From NCBI RefSeq assembly GCF_001007995.1, contig NZ_CP011389.1, forward strand, positions 62,001-126,000: a stretch of 64,000 nt of DNA, given 5' to 3'. The notes under the pieces were generated by a model. That model did no database searches. It was not told where the DNA came from and saw only the letters and a program-made list of their open reading frames with translations. The position numbers were made by a program, and so were the translations under genes. Shown piece after piece: positions 16,259 through 31,709 of this stretch (its first letter is position 1; every line of letters starts with the position of its first letter). This DNA is from Deinococcus soli (ex Cha et al. 2016) (GTDB taxonomy: Bacteria; Deinococcota; Deinococci; Deinococcales; Deinococcaceae).

Positions 16259-17440
16259 ATGAAGAAAGCTCTGACCATCCTGTCTCTCGCGCTGCTCGGC
16301 CAGGCCAGCGCCGCCACCATCACCGTCTGGACTCACTTCGGTGACAGTGAACTGGCGTGGCTGCGTGCACAGGCCGCCGACTTCAAGGCCAAGACCGGCA
16401 ACACGGTCAACATCGTCAGCGTGCCCTTCGGCGAGATGACCGACAAGTTCATCCAGAGCGCCCCCAAGGGCCAGGGCCCCGACCTGCTGACCACGCAGCC
16501 CCACGACCGCCTCGGTCAGCTGGCCGCCGCCGGCGTGATCGAGCCCATGGACAAGTACGTCACCAGCCGCACCGACCTGGACAAGACCGCCCTGAACGCC
16601 ATGACCTACCAGGGCAAGCTCTTCGGCGTCCCCATGTTCGCCGAAGCGGTCGCCGTCGTGTACAACAAGGCCCTGGTGCCCACTGCCCCCACCACCTGGA
16701 GCGCCTTCCTGGCCGCCGCCCAGAAGAACACCGGCAGCGGCAAGTTCGGCTACCTCGCTGACCTGAGCAACGCCTACATGCAGTACGGCATCATCAGCGC
16801 CTACGGCGGCTACGTCTTCAAGAACAACGGCGGCACCCTGAACGTCAAGGACGTGGGTCTCGCCAACGCCGGCGCCGACAAGGCCAGCGCGTTCCTGAAC
16901 GACCTGCGCTACAAGTACAACCTCGTGCCCGAAGGCGTCAACGGCGACGCCGCCAAGAGTGCTTTCGTGCAGGGCCGCCTCGGGATGTTCCTCACCGGTC
17001 CCTGGGACATGGGCGACATCAAGAAGGCCAACATCAACTACGGCATCATCCCCTTCCCGACCCCTCCCGGCGCCACCGGCAAGTGGAGCCCCTTCGTGGG
17101 CGTGCAGGGCACCATGCTGAACTCCTACAGCAAGAACAAGGTGGCCGCCGCGCAGTTCGCCAAGCAGATCAGCTCCTCCGACGCCCAGGTCGCGTTCAAC
17201 AAGGCCGGCGGCCGCATCCCCGCCAGCCTCAGCGCCCGCACCAAGCTCAAGGCCGACCCGGTCGTGCAGGGCTTCGGCAAGACCATCAGCATGGGCACCC
17301 CCATGCCCAACGTGCCCCAGATGGGCGCCGTGTGGGGCCCCTGGAGCAACGCCATCGCGCAGAGCGTCCAGAAGTCCGGCCAGAACTACGGCCAGATCCT
17401 CGACAAGGCCGTCCAGGAAATCAACAGCAACATCAAGTAA
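16259..17440 (+). CDS. malE: sugar ABC transporter solute-binding protein, maltose/maltodextrin type
   Basis: 393 residues with a signal peptide (MKKALTILSLALLGQASA) and no lipobox. The mature part fits family 1 sugar-binding proteins (ITVWTHFGDSELAWLRAQ, GIPFPTPPGATGKWSPFVGVQG-like segments in pieces). The start is set by the signal peptide and by AAGGAG at 16249-16254. The two permeases follow. The maltose/maltodextrin assignment rests on the permease architecture; trehalose or sucrose cannot be excluded. Codons are strongly biased to C-ending forms, suggesting high expression. Confidence 0.88.
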   Translation: MKKALTILSLALLGQASAATITVWTHFGDSELAWLRAQAADFKAKTGNTVNIVSVPFGEMTDKFIQSAPKGQGPDLLTTQPHDRLGQLAAAGVIEPMDKYVTSRTDLDKTALNAMTYQGKLFGVPMFAEAVAVVYNKALVPTAPTTWSAFLAAAQKNTGSGKFGYLADLSNAYMQYGIISAYGGYVFKNNGGTLNVKDVGLANAGADKASAFLNDLRYKYNLVPEGVNGDAAKSAFVQGRLGMFLTGPWDMGDIKKANINYGIIPFPTPPGATGKWSPFVGVQGTMLNSYSKNKVAAAQFAKQISSSDAQVAFNKAGGRIPASLSARTKLKADPVVQGFGKTISMGTPMPNVPQMGAVWGPWSNAIAQSVQKSGQNYGQILDKAVQEINSNIK

Positions 17441-17450
17441 CCCGCCTGGA

Positions 17451-17484
17451 GGTGGGGCGAGCATGACCACAACCTCGCTCCACC
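17451..17484 (+). terminator. hairpin between malE and malF
   Basis: GGTGGGGCGAG (17451-17461) pairs with CTCGCTCCACC (17474-17484), 11 pairs including one G-U. There is no U-run, so it is more likely a partial terminator or 3' stabiliser that keeps the binding-protein message above the permease message than a full stop. Confidence 0.55.
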
Positions 17485-17719
17485 CGGGCCACTCAGGACG
17501 CGGAGGGACGGTGCGCCGGACAAGGCGTATCGTCCCCCCGCGTTCTGACTGTCATGGCGTTCCCAGCCGCCGGGCCGCCGCTGGAACCGCGCCCCGCCAG
17601 ATGTCTTGATGAGCACCCTCGCTGCCCCCGAGGCAGCGGCGTTACCTTACTGCAATCTGATTTCAATCCGGACGTGCCCGGCGCGCCTGCCCCCACGTCC
17701 GCCTGGAGGCCCCCACGAG

Positions 17720-19113
<1,394 letters not shown>

Positions 19114-19117
<4 letters not shown>

Positions 19118-20484
19118 CCACCGCACCCAACAACCTCCCACCCGGCGGCTACGTCCACCGCGAGCCCTCTGCCCTACGTCAGGCGCTGCCCTGGATCATC
19201 GGGGTGGTCATCCTGGCCCTGCTCGGCTGGCTCGGGTACGCGCTGGTCGACAACCTGAAAGACAACCAGAAGAGCTTCTCGATTTTCTTCGTGGAACGCG
19301 GCTGGGTGCGCTTCCTGCTGTTCCTGCTGGCCGCCAGCGGCGTGCTGGCCCTGACCAGCCTGCTGGGGCAGCGGATCGGCATGGCCCGCACGGGCCGCCG
19401 CATCAGCTACGCGGCGGTGCTGGGTGACCAGCTGACCCACCTGTTCCTGATCCTGGTCGTCCTGATCGCCATCTACCCGCTGTTCTACGTGCTGATCGCC
19501 GCGTTCGACCCGCGCAACAGCCTGTTCGCCTTCCCGGACTTCGGGAACCCGAACATCTTCTACAAGACCGGCCTGCTGCCCGACCTGAAGCAGCTGAACC
19601 TGGAGAACTTCGCCAAGCTGTTCGAGGGCGTCACCATCCCCGCGTGGCAGCTTCTGCTCGCCGTGATCGGCGGGGCCGCGCTGGCCGCCACGCTGATCTC
19701 CCTGATCGTCAGCAAGGTCGGGCGCGACACCGACGCCCTGGCGAATGTGCGCGCCTGGGGCCTGCGCGTGCTGGTCGCCGCGCTGGCCGTACTCGTGATC
19801 TTCATGGGCCCAGCGCAGTTCACAGGCGGCAGCAACGAGAGCAAGTTCCTGCTCTCCGTGCGCAACACCCTGCTGGTGTCCGGCCTGACCGGCGTGCTGG
19901 CCATCCTGCTGTCCACGACGGCCGGATACGCCATGGCCCGCCTGCGCTTCCCGGGCCGCTTCCAGATGCTGCTGTTCTTCATCTTCATCCAGATGTTCCC
20001 GGTGTTTCTGGCGCTCGTCGCGGTGTTCAAACTCCTGACCGACCTGGGCCTGGGCAACACCTTCGCCGGGCTGATCCTGGCGTACTCCGGCGGCGCGATC
20101 GCCTTCAACACCTGGATCTTCAAGGGCTACGTGGAAAGCCTCCCCGAGTCGCTGGAGGAGGCGGCAATGGTGGACGGCGCGACCCGCTGGCAGACCTTCA
20201 CGCGCGTCGTGCTGCCCCTGTCGCGCGGGATGCTGGTGTTCATCTTCCTGAACCAGTTCATCGGCACGTACGCCGAGTTCATCCTGGCCAGCATCCTGAT
20301 GACCGGCGTGGAACACTGGACGGTCGGCGTGATGCTGCGCTCGTTCACCAGCGGCCAGTTCAGCACCAAGTGGGGCGTGTTCGCGGCCGCTGCCACGCTG
20401 GGCGCCCTGCCGATCGTGGCGCTGTTCTACGGCTTCCAGAACTTCTTCGTCGGCGGCGCGGTCGCCGGGGGCGTCAAGGAATAA
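19114..20484 (+). CDS. malG: sugar ABC transporter permease, MalG type
   Basis: 456 residues, longer than the usual roughly 280-300. The C-terminal half is a normal MalG permease with the loop [21 protein letters not shown]. The N-terminal part adds three membrane segments and a loop (about residues 25-235) with [19 protein letters not shown] before the canonical core. The start overlaps the malF stop (ATGA). The ending GAVAGGVKE is typical of MalG. Confidence 0.87.
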
Positions 20485-20525
20485 CCCCCTTCACGCCGCA
20501 GGCGCGGGAGGAGTACGGTGCACGT

Positions 20526-21218
20526 ATGCGCCGACTCCTCCCGCTTCTGCTGACGTTCAGCCTGACCAGTCTGGCCGGAGCGAACGAACGCCTGCCCGTC
20601 ACGCAGGTGCGTTTCAGCACCGACGGCACCCAGGTCATGACCGTCGTCAGCGGCGAGCGGGACGGCAGTGGCTTCGGACACGCGCAGGTGACCGTGCTGG
20701 ACACCCGCAGTGGCCGCACCATTCATCAGGCCAACCGCACCGCCGACGCCGGACCGGTTGACGTTCTGAACGCCCTGCTGGCCGCGCCCGCCACGCGCGC
20801 CGCGGTCGCTCCGTTCACCACGCGCCCCCTCTCGACACCGCGCTACCAGCGGGCCTACCCGGCGCTCTACCCCCGCTGGCCGGACGGCGTGCGTGCCGGG
20901 CAGGTCGAGGTCACCCCCGTGCGCCTCTGGACCCGCACCGTGCCCGTCCGCCTGGAGGTGCTGCGCCTCCCGGCCCGGTGCCCGTACCCGGAGATGCTGC
21001 CCCCGGGTGAGGTCCCTGCCGGAATCCGTCTGACCGTGAATGGCCTGGAGGTCTGGCGTGACCGCACCCTGCCCACCGAACGTGCCTGCGCCACCCGCTA
21101 CACGCTGGAGCGGGTGGACATCCAGGGCAACCGCGCCCTGATCACCCTGCGCGCCCTGACCCCCGGCTTCGAGGGTCCGGACGCCGTGCCGGTGTTCGTC
21201 GCCGCGCTCCTGCGGTGA
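20526..21218 (+). CDS. secreted DUF2259-like protein
   Basis: 230 residues with a signal peptide (MRRLLPLLLTFSLTSLAGA). The segments VRFSTDGTQVMTVVSGERDGSGFG and the paired cysteines in LPARCPYPEM and TERACATRYT suit the DUF2259 family of predicted secreted proteins; I am moderately sure. TACGGT at 20514-20519 lies 6 bases before the ATG, so it is transcribed separately from malG. Confidence 0.7.
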   Translation: MRRLLPLLLTFSLTSLAGANERLPVTQVRFSTDGTQVMTVVSGERDGSGFGHAQVTVLDTRSGRTIHQANRTADAGPVDVLNALLAAPATRAAVAPFTTRPLSTPRYQRAYPALYPRWPDGVRAGQVEVTPVRLWTRTVPVRLEVLRLPARCPYPEMLPPGEVPAGIRLTVNGLEVWRDRTLPTERACATRYTLERVDIQGNRALITLRALTPGFEGPDAVPVFVAALLR

Positions 21219-21226
21219 AGGTGAAT

Positions 21227-21272
21227 GGGAGAGGGCGGATGGAGCTGGCGCGGCCTCCATCTACCCTCTCCC
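21227..21272. terminator. bidirectional hairpin between the 20526 and 21280 genes
   Basis: GGGAGAGGG (21227-21235) pairs with CCCTCTCCC (21264-21272) and, inside a 3+3 internal loop, ATGGAG (21239-21244) pairs with CTCCAT (21255-21260). It lies between two convergent genes. Confidence 0.75.
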
Positions 21273-21279
21273 TTGTCGT

Positions 21280-22938
21280 TCAGTCCAGCGCGCCCGCCAC
21301 CTGCTGCATCAGGGCCCGCGCGGCGTTCAGTTCGTCGGCGTTGATGGTGTGGCCCAGGCCGGGGATGACGCGGGCGTCCACGCTGGCGCCCCGGGCGCGG
21401 AGGTGCGCGGCCGTCTCCTCGAAGCGGGCCAGGGGAATGTGCCCGTCGCGCGGATCGACGCCCATGAACACGGGCGTGCCGGGGAAGGTGCTGCCCTGAT
21501 CCAGGGTGATCAGGCCGCCGCTGAAGGCCACCACCGCGCCGGGTTTACGTTCGGTGCGGCTGGCGTACTCCAGCGCGAGGCATGCGCCCTGGCTGAAGCC
21601 GCCCAGCACGACCCGCTCGGCGGGAATGCCGCGCGCGGCTAGTTCGCCCATCACGGCTTCCACGGTGCCCAGCGCGCGGTCCAGGTGCGGCTGGTTCTGC
21701 TCGACCGGCGCCAGGAACGACAGGGGATACCACGTGTTCCCCTCGGCCTGCGGGGCGAGGTACGTGAACGCACTCAGGTTGAAGTCGCGTTCCAGCGAGA
21801 GGATGTCGCGCGCCGTGCCGCCCCGCCCGTGCAGCAGGACCATCGCCACGCGGGCGTCGTCCAGGGGGCGGCCCGCGGTGAAGACCTGCACGCCCGTGCC
21901 CCCGTCCTCGGGGGTCGCCTCGGGTGCGGCGGCGCCGAGGTCGCGCTGGCCGATGGTCACGCCGTACTCGCGGCTGATGATGCGCGGCACGTGCGCCTCG
22001 ATCTGCGCCCGCTGACCCTCGAACCACGCGGGGAGTTTGAGGTGCCTGCCCAGTTCCGCCACGGGTTCGTCGTTGGGGAAGCCGGGCGCGTCGGTGGCGA
22101 TCTCGAACAGCACGCCGTTCGGTTCACGGAAGTAGATCGAGTGGAAGTACTGCCGGTCCTGCACGGGCGTGGGGCGGTACCCGGCGCCGGTCAGGCTGGT
22201 CATGTACGCCTCCTGCTCGGCGTCGTCGCGGGTGCGCAGCGCCACGTGGTGGATGCTGCCCGCCCCGAAGTGCCCGCGCGGCTGGCCGGGGCGTTCCACG
22301 GCGTCCACGAACAGGCCCACGCCGTCCCCACTGCCCCGGAAACGGGTCCGGGTGCCCTCGACGTCGGGTTCGCTGCCGACTTCCGTGAAGCCCAGCTGAC
22401 CGACCAGCAACTGCCGCACGGCGTCGGTGTCGCGCACCCAGGCGGTCACCGAGTGGAACCCCCGCAGTTCATGCGCGGCGTCCACTGGGGAGGCGGGCCA
22501 GGGCTGCACGGCCTGTCCTTCCTCGAACACCAGTTCCACCCAGGTGCCGTCCGGGTCCTCGAAGGTCAGGACCGGCTGCCCGAAGCGGGTGCCCCCGGTG
22601 ACGGTCAGGGCGTGCGCGGCCAGCCGCCCCTGCCAGTAGCCCAGCGAGTCGGCGGGGGCGCTGTACGCGGTGGCGACGACCTCGCCGTTGCCGCGTTCGC
22701 CGCGCTTGGCGCCGGGCCAGGGGAAGTGGGTCATGACCGTGCCGGGCTGCCCGGTCTGGTCGCCGTAGTAGAAGTGGTACGTGCCGGGGTCGTCGAAGTT
22801 CACGGTGACCTTCACCAGCCGCTGGCCCAGCACCTGGGTGTAGAAGTCAAGGTTGCGCTGCGGGTCGCTGGCCATGACGGTGACGTGGTGCAGACCCTGG
22901 ACGGGGCTGGTGCCGGGAGCGGGAGAGAAGGTAGTCAT
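21280..22938 (-). CDS. ring-cleaving dioxygenase / carboxylesterase fusion (MhqO-MhqD type)
   Basis: 552 residues in two modules. Residues 1 to about 315 are two vicinal-oxygen-chelate units like MhqO (LHHVTVMASDPQRNLDFYTQVLG, then GFHSVTAWVRDTDAVRQLL and SIHHVALRT), with metal-ligand histidines. Residues about 345-552 are an alpha/beta hydrolase like MhqD, with nucleophile Ser449 in GGFSQG and the late GLGHTIN histidine. In Bacillus mhqO and mhqD are separate genes induced by quinones; here they are one chain. TAATAT at 22945-22950 (minus strand) lies 6 bases before the ATG. No MarR-type regulator adjoins it. Confidence 0.85.
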   Translation of the reverse strand: MTTFSPAPGTSPVQGLHHVTVMASDPQRNLDFYTQVLGQRLVKVTVNFDDPGTYHFYYGDQTGQPGTVMTHFPWPGAKRGERGNGEVVATAYSAPADSLGYWQGRLAAHALTVTGGTRFGQPVLTFEDPDGTWVELVFEEGQAVQPWPASPVDAAHELRGFHSVTAWVRDTDAVRQLLVGQLGFTEVGSEPDVEGTRTRFRGSGDGVGLFVDAVERPGQPRGHFGAGSIHHVALRTRDDAEQEAYMTSLTGAGYRPTPVQDRQYFHSIYFREPNGVLFEIATDAPGFPNDEPVAELGRHLKLPAWFEGQRAQIEAHVPRIISREYGVTIGQRDLGAAAPEATPEDGGTGVQVFTAGRPLDDARVAMVLLHGRGGTARDILSLERDFNLSAFTYLAPQAEGNTWYPLSFLAPVEQNQPHLDRALGTVEAVMGELAARGIPAERVVLGGFSQGACLALEYASRTERKPGAVVAFSGGLITLDQGSTFPGTPVFMGVDPRDGHIPLARFEETAAHLRARGASVDARVIPGLGHTINADELNAARALMQQVAGALD

Positions 22939-22990
22939 GCCTCTATATTACTTAACATTGAACTATTAATTGAGGCTTTGATCACAATAG
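22939..22990 (-). promoter_or_regulatory. AT-rich promoter/operator region of the dioxygenase-esterase gene
   Basis: This stretch is mostly A and T in a very GC-rich window. It contains the TAATAT -10 box, ATTGA repeated at 22957-22961 and 22969-22973, TTAA at 22952-22955 and 22966-22969, and CCTCTAT/ATAGAGG inverted at the two ends (22940-22946 and about 22987-22993). Such islands often mark regulator binding; MhqR-like MarR proteins are the obvious candidates. Confidence 0.5.
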
Positions 22991-22991
22991 A

Positions 22992-23021
22992 GGAGAGGTA
23001 GGAGTCGCCCCCAACCTCTCC
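22992..23021 (-). terminator. terminator of the PBP/vWA operon
   Basis: GGAGAGGT (22992-22999) pairs with ACCTCTCC (23014-23021). It lies just downstream of the last gene of the minus-strand operon that ends at 23039. Confidence 0.6.
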
Positions 23022-23038
23022 CTGCTGTGTGCTGCCGT

Positions 23039-24570
<1,532 letters not shown>

Positions 24571-24574
<4 letters not shown>

Positions 24575-25269
24575 CGGCGGGCCGCCTTTACCTGCGCCGC
24601 AAAGGTCGGGTACACGTTCGACAGGTCGTACGCGCCCGCCAGCAGCACCCGCTTATCCGAGGAACTGCCGCCCAGCGCCTTCACGAAACTGTCCCGGATG
24701 GACACGCCGCCCGCGCCCGCCTCGGGGCTCAGGCCCGCCACGAACAGCAGCCGGGTGTCCTTCGCGCCCAGGAAGCCCTTCACCGCCGCGCCCAGAGAAG
24801 TGCGCTTCGGGTCGTCCAGCAGGGCGCCGTCCGTGAACAGCACCGTCACGTCCCCCACGCCCTTCGTCTGCGCGCCCCGGTTCACGGCCTGCTGCACGCC
24901 CGCCGTGATCGCGCTGCCCCGCCCGGTGCAGGGCTTCGTGAGGGCCGCCGTGTAGCGCAGGATGTCCGCCTTGCCCAGCCGCGCGCCGTTCTTCGACTGG
25001 AACCTGAAGTCCGCGACGGTCTGCACGCCGTCGCAGATGCGCAGCAGCGTGACCGTGTCCCCGGAGCGCAGCTGGTTCAGCAGGACACTCTGCGAGAGCA
25101 GCCGCGCCTGATCCGCGTACCTGAACGCCGGGTTCTTGCTGCTGCCGGTCATGTCCACGGCGACCGTCAGGTGCAGCGGCGGCGTGGACAGCCCCAGCAG
25201 GGTCGAGGCGCTCATGGGTGCGGGCAGCAAGGTGGACAGGAAGGCGGGAACGATCATTGGGAAGGGCAT
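24571..25269 (-). CDS. von Willebrand factor A-like protein
   Basis: 232 residues. A hydrophobic N-terminus resembles a signal anchor. VAVDMTGSSKN supplies a D-x-T-x-S metal-site motif (canonical is D-x-S-x-S), and VTVLFTDGALLDDP supplies the later Asp, so a metal-binding vWA fold is likely. I chose the ATG at 25269 rather than the GTG two codons upstream because GAGG lies 5 bases before it. It sits 35 bases after the PBP gene and overlaps the next gene. Confidence 0.75.
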
Positions 25270-25304
25270 GGTCACCTCGGGAGTCTGGAAGGAGAAAGAG
25301 GGGG

Positions 25305-27431
<2,127 letters not shown>

Positions 27432-27704
27432 TCAGCGCACCACGTCCAGCACGCCCGCCGCGGCCGACCGGAACTGCCAGTCCCGCGCCACGGCGTTCCA
27501 CAGGCCCGACAGCCCCACGACCAGCACCAGCAGCGCGCCCAGCCCTGCCAGCGCTGTCACCGCACCCGCCCACGACGAACGTGGTCCACGCGGACGGGCC
27601 GGACGCGGCGCCTTCTCCTTCGGCACGCGCGGCGCACGCGGAGCGGACACCGGCGCGGACAGCAGACCCGACGAGTACGGCCGGGGCTTCCGCACGAAAC
27701 TCAC
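27432..27704 (-). CDS. small single-pass membrane protein upstream of the PBP
   Basis: 90 residues from a GTG. A basic, proline-rich cytoplasmic N-terminus (PRAPRVPKEKAPRPARPRG in the middle) precedes one membrane helix (GAVTALAGLGALLVLVVGLSGLW), and about 20 residues lie outside. The start is fixed by a GTGA overlap with a leaderless 12-codon mini-ORF (27701-27739). GGAGG lies 4 bases upstream. Its stop abuts the PBP start, so it may be a PBP partner; no family recognised. Confidence 0.65.
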   Translation of the reverse strand: MSFVRKPRPYSSGLLSAPVSAPRAPRVPKEKAPRPARPRGPRSSWAGAVTALAGLGALLVLVVGLSGLWNAVARDWQFRSAAAGVLDVVR

Positions 27705-27739
27705 GCGCCCTCCGGCGGAACAGACGGAAACCGCAACAT
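27701..27739 (-). CDS. leaderless mini-ORF (12 codons) at the head of the PBP operon
   Basis: TATCCT (AGGATA at 27746-27751 on the plus strand) is followed by 6 bases and an ATG. The frame encodes MLRFPSVPPEGA and its TGA overlaps the GTG of the small membrane protein gene (GTGA). Promoter spacing and exact overlap are the only evidence; the sequence is not conserved with the other mini-ORFs. Confidence 0.5.
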   Translation of the reverse strand: MLRFPSVPPEGA

Positions 27740-27953
27740 GACAGCAGGATAGGCGAGACCCATGAGGCGTGCATCCCACCAAAGAACGATCAAACGGGCG
27801 TGAAAGACGGCGGGAGGAACAGCCGGATGTGGTCAATCCCAGGACTCAGGAGGGTCAGGGACGCTCAGGAGGGCGTGTCGGCGGCGAGCGAACCGACCGG
27901 CGGTTGTCCAGCCACCCGGAACTGCGCGCGCCGCTTGCGCCTACACTCGGCGC

Positions 27954-29159
<1,206 letters not shown>

Positions 29160-29161
29160 TG

Positions 29162-29222
29162 GTTGAAAGTTGATGGTTGATGAAGATTTCCCTCTGTCAA
29201 CCATCAACCTTCGACTTTCAAC
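29162..29222. terminator. long AT-rich hairpin between convergent genes
   Basis: GTTGAAAGT (29162-29170) and TGATGGTTGA (29171-29180) pair with TCAACCATCA (29197-29206) and ACTTTCAAC (29214-29222), leaving a 7-base bulge on the right. Nineteen pairs in a GC-rich genome made largely of A-T and G-T words is unusual. The right end overlaps the pyrF stop codon. It probably ends both transcripts. Confidence 0.65.
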
Positions 29223-30018
29223 TCAAAACGCTGTTGAGTTCGTTGCGGAAGTCCCGCGCGGCGTCCACGCTGGCCCGGATGTCCAGCCCGCTGGCGTACT
29301 GCACGCCCCGGCTGGCGCTGGCGAGCGCGCCGGTCCCGCCGGGGTCGAAGGCCGGAGCGAGCTGCGCGGCGGTCGCGCCCTGCGCGCCAAGGCCTGGCAG
29401 CAGCAGCAGGGCGCGAGGCATGCGGGCGCGGAATGCGGCCAGATCGCCGGGGTGCGTGGCACCCACGACCGCGCCGACGGTGGCGTACTCCGCATCTTCC
29501 TGTGCGTTCAGGCGGGTGATCTCGTCCGCGACGCGTTCGCTGATGCCGCCGCCCTGCAGGTCCGCCTGCCCCGGGTTGCTGGTCTTCACGAGGACGAACA
29601 CCGCGCCGCCGTTCGCGCGGGCGGTCTCCACGAACGGCGTGAGGGTCTCGAAGCCCAGGAACGGGTTCACGGTCAGGGCCGCGCCCGCGTGCCGACCGGT
29701 CAGCCAGCCCTGCGCGTACGCCTGCGCCGTGCTGCCGATGTCCCCACGTTTGGCGTCCAGCAGCACCGGGAGGCCCAGCGTGCGGGCCGCCGCGCACACC
29801 TCCTCCAGGACGCGCAGCCCGTCCAGCCCCAGCGCCTCGTAGAACGCCAGCTGCGGCTTCACGCACGCGGCGTACGGCGCGGTCGCCTCCAGCACGTCCA
29901 GGGTGTGCTCACGCAGGTGCGCGGCGTCCCGGTAGGCGGCCAGGCGGGGGTCCAGGCCCACGCACAGGCGGGTCTGGAGGGCTCGGGTGCGGTCGGTTAC
30001 GGCCTGCGCGAAGGTCAT
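29218..30018 (-). CDS. pyrF: orotidine 5'-phosphate decarboxylase
   Basis: 266 residues, the length of the longer PyrF subfamily. It makes UMP from OMP in pyrimidine synthesis. The catalytic motif [13 protein letters not shown] and the N-terminal LCVGLDP are present, with GxxxP-like LLPGLGAQG near the C-terminus. I start at MTFAQ, 8 bases after a TACCCT box (AGGGTA at 30027-30032). Confidence 0.95.
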   Translation of the reverse strand: MTFAQAVTDRTRALQTRLCVGLDPRLAAYRDAAHLREHTLDVLEATAPYAACVKPQLAFYEALGLDGLRVLEEVCAAARTLGLPVLLDAKRGDIGSTAQAYAQGWLTGRHAGAALTVNPFLGFETLTPFVETARANGGAVFVLVKTSNPGQADLQGGGISERVADEITRLNAQEDAEYATVGAVVGATHPGDLAAFRARMPRALLLLPGLGAQGATAAQLAPAFDPGGTGALASASRGVQYASGLDIRASVDAARDFRNELNSVLS

Positions 30019-30127
30019 CGCGCCCGAGGGTAACACGCGAGCGCCCGGCGCGGCCTGCGGCGGTCCATGACCGGGCGGTGGACGCCCACTGCGGTGGCTG
30101 GGGGTGCCCAGCGGGGTGCCTCTGCGC

Positions 30128-30222
30128 TAGAATGCCCCGTGAACGGCCCGGCGCTGCCCGGCCCCCCGCTTCCCCATTCCTGATCACCGACCGGCCGCCG
30201 CGCCGCGTTTCCTGAGGTTCCC
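30128..30222 (+). promoter_or_regulatory. secG promoter and leader with a possible 14-codon leaderless ORF
   Basis: A TAGAAT box at 30128-30133 is followed after 5 bases by a GTG (30139) opening a 14-codon frame that stops at TGA 30181-30183. The ATG of secG is 39 bases further on, with a weak TGAGGT before it. Whether the short frame is translated is doubtful, because the spacing is one base short of the usual. Confidence 0.4.
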
Positions 30223-30447
30223 ATGATTCTGACTCTGTTCATCGTGCTGTTCGCCCTCGTCTGCGTGGGTCTGATCTTCTTCGTGCTGCTCCAGGTGCCC
30301 AAACAGGCGGGCCTGTCGGCGAGCATGGCCTCCGGCGGCTCGCTGCTCGGCGGGCGCGGCGTGGAGGGCGGCCTGGTGCGGATCACCAGCGTCCTCGGCG
30401 GCTTCTTCATGCTGCTGGCCCTGCTGATCAACCTCGTCTCGCGCTGA
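30223..30447 (+). CDS. secG: protein translocase subunit SecG
   Basis: 74 residues with two membrane helices (LTLFIVLFALVCVGLIFFVLL in pieces, and ITSVLGGFFMLLALLINL) joined by the typical QVPKQAGLSASMASGGSLLGGRG loop, here described without quoting it whole. SecG joins SecY and SecE in the secretion channel. The length and loop match the family. Confidence 0.95.
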   Translation: MILTLFIVLFALVCVGLIFFVLLQVPKQAGLSASMASGGSLLGGRGVEGGLVRITSVLGGFFMLLALLINLVSR

Positions 30448-30451
30448 GGCG

Positions 30452-30502
30452 CAGTGGGCGGCGGAAGTGAACGGCGGGATCGTTCACCTCCGCCGCCCAC
30501 TG
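30452..30502. terminator. strong terminator after secG
   Basis: CAGTGGGCGGCGGA with GTGAAC pairs with GTTCAC and TCCGCCGCCCACTG around a 9-base loop, one mismatch, followed by TTTAT on the plus strand. Confidence 0.85.
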
Positions 30503-30517
30503 TTTATCGACAGACGA

Positions 30518-30551
30518 ATGGGGCCGCGCTGCCACAGTGCGCGGCCCCCAT
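30518..30551 (-). terminator. terminator after wecB
   Basis: ATGGGGCCGCGC pairs with GCGCGGCCCCCAT with one bulged C, around a loop containing TGCCACAGT. It lies downstream of the minus-strand wecA-wecB pair. Confidence 0.75.
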
Positions 30552-30578
30552 CCTCTTGCCGGTGGCGCTGCGGGCAGG

Positions 30579-31705
<1,127 letters not shown>

Positions 31706-31709
<4 letters not shown>

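Noticed and set aside
16232..17470. Antisense frame of 412 residues across the malE gene
   Set aside because: Composition (His/Val/Gly-rich) is that of a complement shadow; the plus strand has a signal peptide, ribosome binding site and family motifs.
27771..27820. Short ATG frame near 27762 after a TAGGCG sequence, as a fifth mini-ORF
   Set aside because: The box lacks the final T and no gene starts at its stop codon.
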